From Deltaproteobacteria bacterium (lineage in GTDB: Bacteria > Desulfobacterota > DSM-4660 > Desulfatiglandales > HGW-15), in contig JAFGDF010000024.1 of the NCBI GenBank assembly GCA_016932235.1, forward strand, positions 1 through 7,362: 7,362 nucleotides of DNA, written 5' to 3'. The notes beneath the pieces were generated by a model. That model worked only from the letters and a program-made list of their open reading frames with translations. It did no database searches and was not told the origin of the DNA. Of the stretch, positions 1 through 5,476 are shown one piece after another; position 1 is the stretch's first letter, and every line of letters starts with the position of its first letter. A program made the position numbers and the translations under genes.

Positions 1-610
1 AGCTCATAGGCAGGCCGCACCGGGGACAACGCCAGCGCTCTTCTTCGTATTTAACCCATTCCTGAACGCCCATCTCACGAATTTTTTTAAGGTTTGGCAG
101 GTATTCTTTACGGTGCAGATAGTTGCCCATATTAATTAAATTCGTAATACGATAGCATGGCAACTCTTCACAGTCAGAACAACGGGAATTATCCTGCGTG
201 TCCGCTGCGTGCAGTCTTATATTGCACCTTTGGCAATGGGCGGCGAGCATGCCGCCGCTGAGGCAACCGTCGCAAAGAAGGCCCTCCATCCAATTCGAAG
301 GCGGAATCCCTTTCATTACCTTCGTCGGTCCGGATGAAGATCTCTTTTGCAGTCTCATTTTTATATGCTCATCTTCGCCGTGTTTAGCAAGGTAAGCCGT
401 GCAGGCTCCGCAATATGTTCCGCATGCGGCTGCCAGATGCACTTTGCCCTTGCTGTCTTTGATTTCATTGCCGTCTTTCATTTTATCCTCTTCTTTCTCT
501 TTTAAGGCTGCCGAACAATCCAATGAGAAACACGCGCAACAAACAGCTGCACCGGCTACCCCTTTAACAAACTTTCTTCTGGTTATTTTCTCGTTATTAT
601 AGAAATCCAT
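1..610 (-). CDS. Tat-signal DUF3795 cysteine-rich protein (partial, C-terminus beyond window)
   Basis: The frame opens at an ATG (610-608) and stays open for 203 codons to the left edge, so the C-terminus is missing. Residues 10-16 (TRRKFVK) fit the twin-arginine consensus and are followed by a short apolar stretch to about residue 35, so export of a folded, possibly cofactor-loaded protein is likely. The rest matches the DUF3795 pattern: CGTYCGAC (63-70), CDGCLSGG (113-120), HCQRC (125-129), CSDCEELPC (144-152) and CPRC (195-198), giving 12 cysteines after the signal. DUF3795 has no settled function; paired cysteines suggest metal or Fe-S/zinc binding, which is inference. Four further cysteines (24, 25, 27, 32) lie in the signal region. 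An AAAGGAG site precedes the start. The gene lies 31 bases after the SDR gene on the same strand, so co-transcription is likely. Confidence 0.85.
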   Translation of the reverse strand, partial: MDFYNNEKITRRKFVKGVAGAAVCCACFSLDCSAALKEKEEDKMKDGNEIKDSKGKVHLAAACGTYCGACTAYLAKHGEDEHIKMRLQKRSSSGPTKVMKGIPPSNWMEGLLCDGCLSGGMLAAHCQRCNIRLHAADTQDNSRCSDCEELPCYRITNLINMGNYLHRKEYLPNLKKIREMGVQEWVKYEEERWRCPRCGLPMS

Positions 611-621
611 ATTAGCTCTCG

Positions 622-628
622 CTCCTTT
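622..628 (-). promoter_or_regulatory. Ribosome binding site of the DUF3795 gene
   Basis: On the minus strand this reads AAAGGAG, ending 11 bases before the ATG at 610. It lies in the short gap after the SDR stop codon and supports the start that includes the Tat signal rather than a later ATG. Confidence 0.7.
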
Positions 629-641
629 AAGAATGTTTATC

Positions 642-1409
642 TTACCAGGCTATCCAACCCCCATCGATAACCATCTCCGCACCCGTAACCATTCTGGACT
701 CGTCAGAGGCAAGATATAGAACCCCATAGGCAACGTCAACAGGTTTTCCCATGGTGCCGATTGGATGGGCCTTTTCCAGGGTTTCTCTAATAGTCTTGTC
801 CTTTAGCATGCCGGCTACCATGGGTGTTTCCATAGCGCCGGGATGGACTGAGTTTACGCGGATGTTATAGTTTCGACCCGCCTTCGAACACTCTAAAGCT
901 GCCGCCTTGGTAAAGGCCCTAACACCACCTTTAGCCGCACAATATGCACTGGTACTGTCGACAGTGCCTACGATACCGACAACAGAGGAGATGTTGATAA
1001 TTGAACCGCCTCCGGTCTCTCTCATGACCCTGATGGCGTGTTTGGTTCCCAGAAAAACACCATCCAGACAGATACTCATAAGTCTCCGCCAATCTTCGAG
1101 TGGGATATCCTCAACTTCCTTCACATATTGAATTCCGGCATTGTTTACTAGAACATCCAGTTTTTGAAATTCTGACAGGGTTTTCTCTATTGCATTCTCC
1201 CAATCTGTTTCTTTGGAGACATCAAGCTTTACAAATAGAGCTTTTCCGCCCTCCTTGTGTATATTTTCAACGACGGCTTGCCCCTTGCTTTCATTGATGT
1301 CGGCGACAACGATCGCGGCGCCTTCTTGTGCCAGTAATAATGCGCACCCTTCACCGAGTCCGCTTGCGGCACCGGTGATAATAGCTGTTTTGCCTTTAAC
1401 GCGGTTCAT
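642..1409 (-). CDS. Short-chain dehydrogenase/reductase (SDR), classical type
   Basis: This is a 255-residue NAD(P)-dependent oxidoreductase of the classical SDR family, cytoplasmic, substrate unknown. The Rossmann motif TGAASGLG is at 12-19, Asp37 ends beta-2 (usually indicating NAD rather than NADP), Asp63 is in LDV, NNAG is at 89-92, the catalytic Ser142 and YxxxK (Tyr156, Lys160) are present, HPG follows, and the C-terminal VTGAEMVIDGG is typical. The frame also allows a GTG start 12 bases upstream, but the ATG at 1409 is preferred: GAGG lies six bases before it, no Shine-Dalgarno site precedes the GTG, and MNRVKGK is a normal SDR beginning. The tetrad Asn in the usual [VI]N[LV]xG motif is replaced by Cys114 (ICLDG). 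General similarity is to hydroxysteroid/cyclopentanol dehydrogenase-like SDRs; substrate cannot be called. It lies between two cysteine-rich genes on the same strand. Confidence 0.95.
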   Translation of the reverse strand: MNRVKGKTAIITGAASGLGEGCALLLAQEGAAIVVADINESKGQAVVENIHKEGGKALFVKLDVSKETDWENAIEKTLSEFQKLDVLVNNAGIQYVKEVEDIPLEDWRRLMSICLDGVFLGTKHAIRVMRETGGGSIINISSVVGIVGTVDSTSAYCAAKGGVRAFTKAAALECSKAGRNYNIRVNSVHPGAMETPMVAGMLKDKTIRETLEKAHPIGTMGKPVDVAYGVLYLASDESRMVTGAEMVIDGGWIAW

Positions 1410-1411
1410 TT

Positions 1412-1419
1412 CCCCCCTC
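1412..1419 (-). promoter_or_regulatory. G-rich ribosome binding site that decides the SDR start
   Basis: The minus strand reads GAGGGGGG directly before AA-ATG. GAGG sits six bases from the ATG at 1409. The alternative GTG at 1421 overlaps this site and has none of its own, so the shorter protein is favoured. Confidence 0.65.
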
Positions 1420-1512
1420 ACAAAATATGTGGCAATGAATGGAATCCTTTTCAGAAGAATCCTTTATTACGCAACCAATACGCTGCGCTTTCTACAATAT
1501 TGCCGGTTCAAA

Positions 1513-1527
1513 TCCGCCCGAGGCGGA
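1513..1527. repeat. Short perfect hairpin TCCGCC-CGA-GGCGGA
   Basis: Six-base inverted arms at 1513-1518 and 1522-1527 flank a 3-base loop, in the 125-base gap between the SDR and C_GCAxxG genes. There is no T-tract on either side, so it is not a convincing terminator. It shares the ATCCGCC...GGCGGA core with the hairpin at 2235-2256, suggesting one family of small intergenic palindromes. Confidence 0.55.
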
Positions 1528-1534
1528 CAAGTAA

Positions 1535-2038
1535 TCACGAATCAATTTGATTGTCTCTCTTGCTGATGATTTCCGCAACCCATCCGCACACTTTGCTAAT
1601 CCTTTCGGTACATTTTTGGTTGGCTTCCGGTGAATCTATAAATGATTGAAATTGGTCAGGGTCCCGGAAGTCAAAACCGGTAAGATCGCAGCAATTTGTT
1701 GTATTGTACTCACTCATGAAACGATCTACAAGTTCCATTGCCGGTTCGAGTGATTTTTCCTCTGCCTCAATACCATCCTCCAGTTTACGCCGCCCATACT
1801 TCATGCCGAGAACAATCAAACCCCCGGATATCGCGCCACAGGTCAAACATCGTTTTGCACCGCCGGCGAAGCAGGAGGCTGCCATTAAAACCAGATCATC
1901 TGAGATGCCCAAAATCTCCATAAGCGATCCCGCTACAATCTGCGCACATCCATGGAATTCCGGACCATATACGGATGATAGCTCTTCGGCAATTTTCCTA
2001 AATTGTTCTGGAAATCGTGTGATTCTCATTTCTGCCAT
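1535..2038 (-). CDS. C_GCAxxG_C_C family putative redox protein
   Basis: A 167-residue soluble protein recognised as the C_GCAxxG_C_C family (about 140-170 residues, four conserved cysteines, presumed redox-active, function unproven). The family pattern is visible: a first cysteine in a GCAQxxxG context (Cys31), the CGAxxG signature with a Gly-rich helix (TCGAISGGLIVLGMKYG, 66-82), a CxxLTGxD-like segment (Cys117, 117-123), and a C-terminal cysteine (Cys143 or Cys151) before a helix. Eight cysteines in total (31, 56, 64, 67, 116, 117, 143, 151) is more than the family core. The ATG at 2038 is chosen because AGGAGGT lies six bases upstream; an in-frame ATG three codons later is too far from it. 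It is the first gene of the minus-strand group, which continues into the SDR and the DUF3795 gene. No signal peptide or membrane segment is evident. Confidence 0.88.
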   Translation of the reverse strand: MAEMRITRFPEQFRKIAEELSSVYGPEFHGCAQIVAGSLMEILGISDDLVLMAASCFAGGAKRCLTCGAISGGLIVLGMKYGRRKLEDGIEAEEKSLEPAMELVDRFMSEYNTTNCCDLTGFDFRDPDQFQSFIDSPEANQKCTERISKVCGWVAEIISKRDNQIDS

Positions 2039-2044
2039 GGAAGG

Positions 2045-2051
2045 ACCTCCT
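2045..2051 (-). promoter_or_regulatory. Ribosome binding site of the C_GCAxxG_C_C gene
   Basis: The minus strand reads AGGAGGT, six bases before the ATG at 2038. It is close to the ideal anti-16S complement and fixes the first of two nearby ATGs as the start. Confidence 0.8.
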
Positions 2052-2163
2052 AAAGCAATTTATGTCTGACAGTGGTATCAAAACGGAAAGCCAACCTTAT
2101 TTTGCCCAATTGACCCGATTTTTAAAAAAAATCACGCAGCTTGCCATCCAGGAAGGTGGAGCC

Positions 2164-2280
2164 CCGCCAACTGGAGTCGGCGGCGCCAACGCTCCAGCTT
2201 CGGCGAAACCCGCCGAAGTACCCTTTCCGCATTTATCCGCCGTAATTATGGCGGATTCAACCGCCAACTGGAGTTGGCGG
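2164..2280. repeat. Cluster of four GC-rich palindromes
   Basis: Four inverted repeats lie almost end to end: 2164-2183 (CCGCCAACT / AGTCGGCGG, one mismatch), 2198-2218 (CTTCGGCG / CGCCGAAG, 5-base loop), 2235-2256 (ATCCGCC / GGCGGAT, 8-base loop) and 2261-2280 (CCGCCAACT / AGTTGGCGG, perfect arms). The first and last units are near-identical copies of one 20-base palindrome. The layout resembles REP/BIME-type intergenic repeats. There is no coding gene here; reading frames through it on both strands are by-products of the GC-rich palindromes. It lies between the divergent C_GCAxxG and ilvD genes. No transposase is nearby. Confidence 0.75.
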
Positions 2281-2642
2281 CTTTCTGCGAAGGCGGGTAA
2301 AATGACGCAGTTTATGTAAAAGGCGTCAAGAGAGATGTCTAACATAGCACAATATATTATACAGAAAACGGCTAATTTGGATTATTCTATTTTACGACAT
2401 TTATATCAAAATAACAGGAGAAAGGCAAAATTACTACTTGATTCTGTGGCATATAATATCTGCAAGGTTTATAATGAATATTTGCGGCAATATCAGGGAA
2501 TATATAAAAATCTATTGCTGATTTCTAAGACAAAGTGCCGTCTTATACAATTTTGATAACCTTGCCATTCAATTTATCGAATATTAGGCCTCTCTTTAAA
2601 CTTGCTATTGACTTTTTCTTTCATGGGATGCAATTTTATTTT
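2281..2642. other. AT-rich non-coding stretch and ilvD leader
   Basis: Between the palindrome cluster and the ilvD ribosome binding site the composition turns AT-rich. I see no recognisable gene, T-box or riboswitch. A 73-codon plus-strand frame (2335-2556) rich in Lys, Asn, Tyr and Ile is present, but its ATG lacks a well-spaced ribosome binding site and I recognise no family. A TATAAT hexamer occurs at 2452-2457 without a good -35, and a TTGACT occurs at 2609-2614 without a good -10, so the ilvD promoter cannot be placed with confidence. Confidence 0.5.
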
Positions 2643-2650
2643 AAAGGAGG
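2643..2650 (+). promoter_or_regulatory. Ribosome binding site of ilvD
   Basis: AAAGGAGG lies eight bases before the ATG at 2659. It rules out the upstream in-frame start at 2602, which would add 19 residues not found in IlvD proteins and would translate through this site. Confidence 0.85.
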
Positions 2651-2658
2651 AACATATT

Positions 2659-4311
2659 ATGAGAAGTGATATAGCTAAAAAAGGAACAACCCGAGCGGCT
2701 CACAGGTCATTATTCTATGCCATGGGTTACACAACGGAAGACTTAAACAAACCCCTTATCGGGGTTGTAAACTCCTTCAATGAGATCATTCCCGGCCACA
2801 TCCACCTTAATGAGATTACAAGGGCGGCGAAAATGGCCGTTTCCGCGGCAGGCGGCACGCCTGTCGAGTTTCCGTCCATCGGAATATGCGACGGCATTGC
2901 CATGGGCCATGACGGCATGAAATATTCCCTTGCCAGCAGGGAGCTCATAGCCGACTCCATTGAGGCGATGGCCATGGCGCACGCATTTGACGGTCTGGTG
3001 CTCATTCCCAACTGCGACAAGATCATCCCTGGCATGCTTATGGCGGCGGCACGTCTGAATATCCCGGCAATAGTCGTGAGCGGAGGTCCCATGATGGCTG
3101 GACGCTATCAAGGAAGGGATATCAGTGTCAGTCAGATATTCGAGGCGGCAGGGCTCTTTGAGGCTGGTAAGATCAGCGCAGCCGAGATGGATCTTATGGA
3201 AAAGGCGGCATGTCCCGGATGCGGCTCCTGCGCGGGCCTGTTTACCGCAAACAGCATGAACTGTCTGACCGAGGCGCTGGGCATGGGACTCCCCGGCAAC
3301 GGCACGATACCAGCTGCAAATTTCGGAGCGCGTCAGATGCTGGCAAAAAAGGCCGGCTCTTTGATAATGGATCTTGTCGCCAAGAATTTAAGGCCATGCG
3401 ACATAATGACCATGAAGGCCTTTGAAAACGCCATTGCCGTGGATATGGGGATTGGCGGATCTACCAATTCTGTGCTTCACCTGACGGCCATCGCCTACGA
3501 GGCGGGGATCGAATTGCCCCTGGCCCTGTTTGATAAGATCAGCGACAGAACGCCTTATATAACAAAACTCAGCCCCGCAGGCATTCATCACCTTCAGGAC
3601 CTGAACGAGGCGGGCGGCATCCCCGCCGTGATGAAGGAACTTTCAAAGAAGGGGGCAATTCACACGGACGCCCTCACTGTGAACGGGAAAGTGGAGGAAC
3701 GTATCGCCAATGCGACAATCACTCGGCCTGATGTAATCAGGTCCGTTGACTCCCCTTACAGGGCAAAAGGGGGCATTGCCGTTCTGACCGGCAATCTGGC
3801 CCCGGACGGCGCTGTTATCAAGGAAAGCGCTGTCGCTGAGGATATGCTGAATTTTACCGGCCCTGCCCGTGTGTTTGATTCCGAGGACGAGGCCATCGAG
3901 GCCATAGTAGGCAAAAGGATCAAAGACGGCGATGTGGTAATCATTCGGTATGAGGGACCAAGAGGCGGTCCTGGTATGAGAGAAATGCTCAACCCGACGG
4001 CTGTCATCTCCGGCATGGGCCTGCGGGTAGCCCTGCTGACAGACGGTCGTTTCAGCGGGGCGACTCGGGGCGCCTGCGTCGGTCACATCTCCCCTGAGGC
4101 CATGGAAGGGGGCTCGATAGGTCTGCTTGAAGAGGGCGATATGATTACAATCAATATCCCCGGAAGAAGATTATACACCTCTATCAGCGACTCGGAGATG
4201 GCATCGCGAAAGAAGGCATGGAAGGCGCCGGAGCCCAAGGTGAAAAAGGGATATCTGGCCCGCTACGCCAGGATGGTCACCTCCGCCAACAAGGGGGCTG
4301 TTGTAAAGTAG
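2659..4311 (+). CDS. ilvD: Dihydroxy-acid dehydratase
   Basis: IlvD dehydrates 2,3-dihydroxy-isovalerate and 2,3-dihydroxy-3-methylvalerate to the 2-keto acids that lead to valine, isoleucine and leucine (and pantothenate). It is cytoplasmic and uses an Fe-S cluster and Mg2+. The 550-residue length is normal. Visible motifs: [14 protein letters not shown] (37-50), the [13 protein letters not shown] signature (Cys119, Asp120, Lys121), CPGCGSC before [14 protein letters not shown] (Cys185, 188, 191), and the second signature [11 protein letters not shown] (461-471), whose Ser466 aligns with the proposed catalytic base. The first cluster-ligand region has PGH, as in E. coli IlvD, instead of the PCN of the [2Fe-2S] type, and has an extra cysteine in CPGCGSC. 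This pattern suggests the oxygen-sensitive [4Fe-4S] class (inference). It stands alone, without ilvB, ilvN, ilvC or leu genes beside it. It converges with the phosphatase gene, with a 36-base gap and no obvious terminator. Confidence 0.98.
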   Translation: MRSDIAKKGTTRAAHRSLFYAMGYTTEDLNKPLIGVVNSFNEIIPGHIHLNEITRAAKMAVSAAGGTPVEFPSIGICDGIAMGHDGMKYSLASRELIADSIEAMAMAHAFDGLVLIPNCDKIIPGMLMAAARLNIPAIVVSGGPMMAGRYQGRDISVSQIFEAAGLFEAGKISAAEMDLMEKAACPGCGSCAGLFTANSMNCLTEALGMGLPGNGTIPAANFGARQMLAKKAGSLIMDLVAKNLRPCDIMTMKAFENAIAVDMGIGGSTNSVLHLTAIAYEAGIELPLALFDKISDRTPYITKLSPAGIHHLQDLNEAGGIPAVMKELSKKGAIHTDALTVNGKVEERIANATITRPDVIRSVDSPYRAKGGIAVLTGNLAPDGAVIKESAVAEDMLNFTGPARVFDSEDEAIEAIVGKRIKDGDVVIIRYEGPRGGPGMREMLNPTAVISGMGLRVALLTDGRFSGATRGACVGHISPEAMEGGSIGLLEEGDMITINIPGRRLYTSISDSEMASRKKAWKAPEPKVKKGYLARYARMVTSANKGAVVK

Positions 4312-4347
4312 CTAATTATATGGATGGTCGCTTTAGGCCAACGCGGG

Positions 4348-4971
4348 TCAGAAATCAAGGTAGATATTTTCATCTAAATGGCAGGTATCGTTGCTGAAGA
4401 TCAGTGTATGCCTGTTATTATTCCACTCAAGAAGAGTTATAGATCCCGGATCATATTTCATGTCCCAGAAATGATCATTGCCTGTCCCAAGGGCGTATAA
4501 AATGAATATTTTACATATTACTCTATGGGTCACGATGACAACCATATCTTCACGATCATAGTCGATATTCGCCAAACCAGCTGATATGCGGTCTCTTACC
4601 ATGGCAAGTGTCTCACCGTTCTCTATCCGCAGTTTGTCAGGCGATGCCTTCCAAAGGCTAAAATCCAGCGGGAAGCGTTCTTCCACCTCCCTGAGCGCAA
4701 GTCCCTCCCATATCCCGAAGTTCATATCCGTGAATTCCTCCATTGTATCAACCGCTGCATTCGTTGTTTTGCTGATCGCCTCAGCTGTCTGAAGGGCCCT
4801 TGACAGGGGACTTGATATGATCCGGTTGACAGGCATATGAGAAAAATAAAGCCCAACCCTTTCCGCCTGTTTTTTGCCCATTTCATTCAGCGGGATATCT
4901 TTTGTCCCACGAAATACTTCCTCCCTGTTCCATTGTGTTTCGCCGTGCCTGACAACATATATCTTCTTCAT
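4348..4971 (-). CDS. Histidine phosphatase family protein (phosphoglycerate mutase-like)
   Basis: A 207-residue soluble member of the histidine phosphatase superfamily, which works through a phospho-histidine. The N-terminal VVRHGETQWN holds Arg8 and the nucleophile His9. SSPLSRALQTA (53-63) supplies Arg58, FGIWEGL is at 85-91, and VTHR (147-150) supplies the second His149. The catalytic acid, normally Glu in the 'LREIxxGxWEG' motif, aligns with Asp82 (TDMNFG), a conservative change. The family includes CobC (alpha-ribazole phosphatase), PhoE-like broad phosphatases and cofactor-dependent mutases; the length and motifs fit the CobC/PhoE-like group, but no cobalamin gene is nearby, so the substrate is left open. 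AAAGGAA lies five bases before the ATG. It is convergent with ilvD and appears monocistronic; the upstream region is strongly structured (5029-5091). Confidence 0.93.
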   Translation of the reverse strand: MKKIYVVRHGETQWNREEVFRGTKDIPLNEMGKKQAERVGLYFSHMPVNRIISSPLSRALQTAEAISKTTNAAVDTMEEFTDMNFGIWEGLALREVEERFPLDFSLWKASPDKLRIENGETLAMVRDRISAGLANIDYDREDMVVIVTHRVICKIFILYALGTGNDHFWDMKYDPGSITLLEWNNNRHTLIFSNDTCHLDENIYLDF

Positions 4972-5028
4972 AACAGTTCCTTTACGAGGGATTATTTACA
5001 GATACACTATCATTTAATAATATAAGGG

Positions 5029-5091
5029 CAAAGGCAATCTTTAAATATTCATTTAAGGATCATCTCCAGATTAGTTGAGATAATGCCTTTG
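5029..5091. other. Possible three-way-junction structured element
   Basis: The outer arms CAAAGGCA (5029-5036) and TGCCTTTG (5084-5091) pair perfectly over 8 bp. Two hairpins sit side by side inside: CTTTAAAT / ATTTAAGG (5039-5046, 5051-5058, 4-base loop, one T-G pair on the plus strand) and ATCTC / GAGAT (5062-5066, 5077-5081, 10-base loop). Linkers are two or three bases. On the minus strand the T-G pair becomes a C-A mismatch, so plus-strand RNA folds slightly better. It lies about 60 bases upstream of the phosphatase start. It matches no RNA family I know and could be chance, a small repeat element or a leader structure. Confidence 0.4.
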
Positions 5092-5118
5092 AAGCCGATT
5101 GAAATTTACCTCCACAAC

Positions 5119-5201
5119 GTCATACTAAGGCCATAAAAGGCAACTATCCGGCTATATAAGGTAACTACCCGGCCCTAAAAGTCATTACCCGGCCCGTTCG
5201 A
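5119..5201 (+). repeat. Degenerate ~21-bp tandem repeat (four units)
   Basis: Units start at about 5119, 5139, 5160 and 5181 (spacing 20, 21, 21). Units two and three are clearest: GGCAACTATCCGGC (5139-5152) and GGTAACTACCCGGC (5160-5173). Unit four has GTCATTACCCGGCC (5181-5194) and unit one, GTCATACTAAGGCC, is the weakest. A and T runs separate the units. The period is about two helical turns, as in arrays of protein binding sites, but no binding protein can be named. The array lies 276-358 bases upstream of eno. Confidence 0.5.
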
Positions 5202-5245
5202 CGCGTTCACGGCCCTGAGCGAAGTCGAAGGGTTGTCCGGGTAAT
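5184..5245. repeat. Long imperfect stem-loop
   Basis: Nested inverted segments build one 62-base hairpin: ATTACCCGG (5184-5192) with CCGGGTAAT (5237-5245); CCC plus TTCGAC (5193-5202, one bulged G) with GTCGAAGGG (5224-5232); and CGTTCA (5204-5209) with TGAGCG (5216-5221, one T-G pair). The central part (CCCTGAGCGAAGTCGAAGGG) matches a palindrome I recall as dispersed in many bacterial genomes. Its left arm is the last unit of the 21-bp tandem repeat. It lacks a T-tract, so it is not a terminator. Confidence 0.65.
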
Positions 5246-5337
5246 CCAGGATCATGGAAAAGCGATATCATGTGTGCGCATTTGACTGAGAAAAAGACTC
5301 CATTTTGGAAGGACTTATATAAGGAGTTGGTTTCTGG

Positions 5338-5360
5338 ATACCCCGGATAAACCGGGGTAT
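5338..5360. repeat. Perfect 9-bp hairpin
   Basis: ATACCCCGG (5338-5346) and CCGGGGTAT (5352-5360) flank the loop ATAAA. With the flanks TCTGG and GACAAAG it resembles a dispersed 'CTGGATxCCC...GGGxATGACA' type of intergenic hairpin, recalled from other genomes and not checked here. No T-tract follows. Confidence 0.65.
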
Positions 5361-5383
5361 GACAAAGAGTATTATGATTTAAC

Positions 5384-5413
5384 TTGCGATTAAATGAAAT
5401 TTATTGATATATT
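5384..5413 (+). promoter_or_regulatory. Possible sigma-70-type promoter of eno
   Basis: TTGCGA (5384-5389) and TATATT (5408-5413) are separated by 18 bases in an AT-rich stretch. Transcription would begin near 5420, giving a leader of about 57 bases before the eno ATG. The match is fair, not perfect. Confidence 0.4.
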
Positions 5414-5426
5414 TCCCTAAATTAGG

Positions 5427-5450
5427 CCTCGTTATTATTTGAGGTTTTTT
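5427..5450 (+). terminator. Weak terminator-like hairpin in the eno leader
   Basis: CCTC (5427-5430) and GAGG (5441-5444) flank a 10-base loop, followed at once by six T (5445-5450). The stem is short and the loop large, so stopping would be weak. Its place between the likely promoter and the eno ribosome binding site would suit either attenuation or blocking of read-through from upstream. Confidence 0.3.
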
Positions 5451-5463
5451 AACTATGACGCTC

Positions 5464-5471
5464 AAAGGAGG
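5464..5471 (+). promoter_or_regulatory. Strong ribosome binding site of eno
   Basis: AAAGGAGG ends five bases before the ATG at 5477 and is followed by a further GAG. It fits the high expression usual for enolase and fixes the start at MSKTIEKLW. Confidence 0.85.
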
Positions 5472-5476
5472 AGATC

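Noticed and set aside
198..602. Plus-strand reading frames of 65 and 67 codons opposite the DUF3795 gene
   Set aside because: They are antisense shadows of a cysteine-rich protein with clear family motifs and lack ribosome binding sites.
1470..1530. tRNA-like T-arm (GGTTCAAATCC) on the plus strand, suggesting a tRNA or attachment-site remnant
   Set aside because: Only the T-loop is convincing; the T-stem has a mismatch, and no matching anticodon arm, D-arm or acceptor stem with CCA could be assembled. Probably coincidence with the TCCGCC hairpin.
2062..2345. Overlapping plus- and minus-strand small reading frames (85 and 82 codons) through the palindrome cluster
   Set aside because: They exist because GC-rich inverted repeats lack stop codons. 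The translations are low-complexity Gly/Ala/Pro and neither has a convincing ribosome binding site.
2602..2658. Upstream in-frame ATG that would extend IlvD by 19 residues
   Set aside because: No Shine-Dalgarno site precedes it, the extension covers the strong AAAGGAGG site, and IlvD proteins normally begin at MRSDxxKxG.
3388..4086. Long minus-strand frames inside ilvD (67, 147 and 86 codons)
   Set aside because: ilvD is intact and highly conserved; these are reverse-frame shadows with no recognisable domains.
4361..4376. TAGAT/ATCTA hairpin near the phosphatase 3' end as a terminator
   Set aside because: The stem is five AT-rich pairs, lies inside the coding sequence and has no T-tract.
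5119..5245. CRISPR-like array or plasmid-type iterons
   Set aside because: Units are contiguous and degenerate with no unique spacers, there are no cas or rep genes, and the array is too short.
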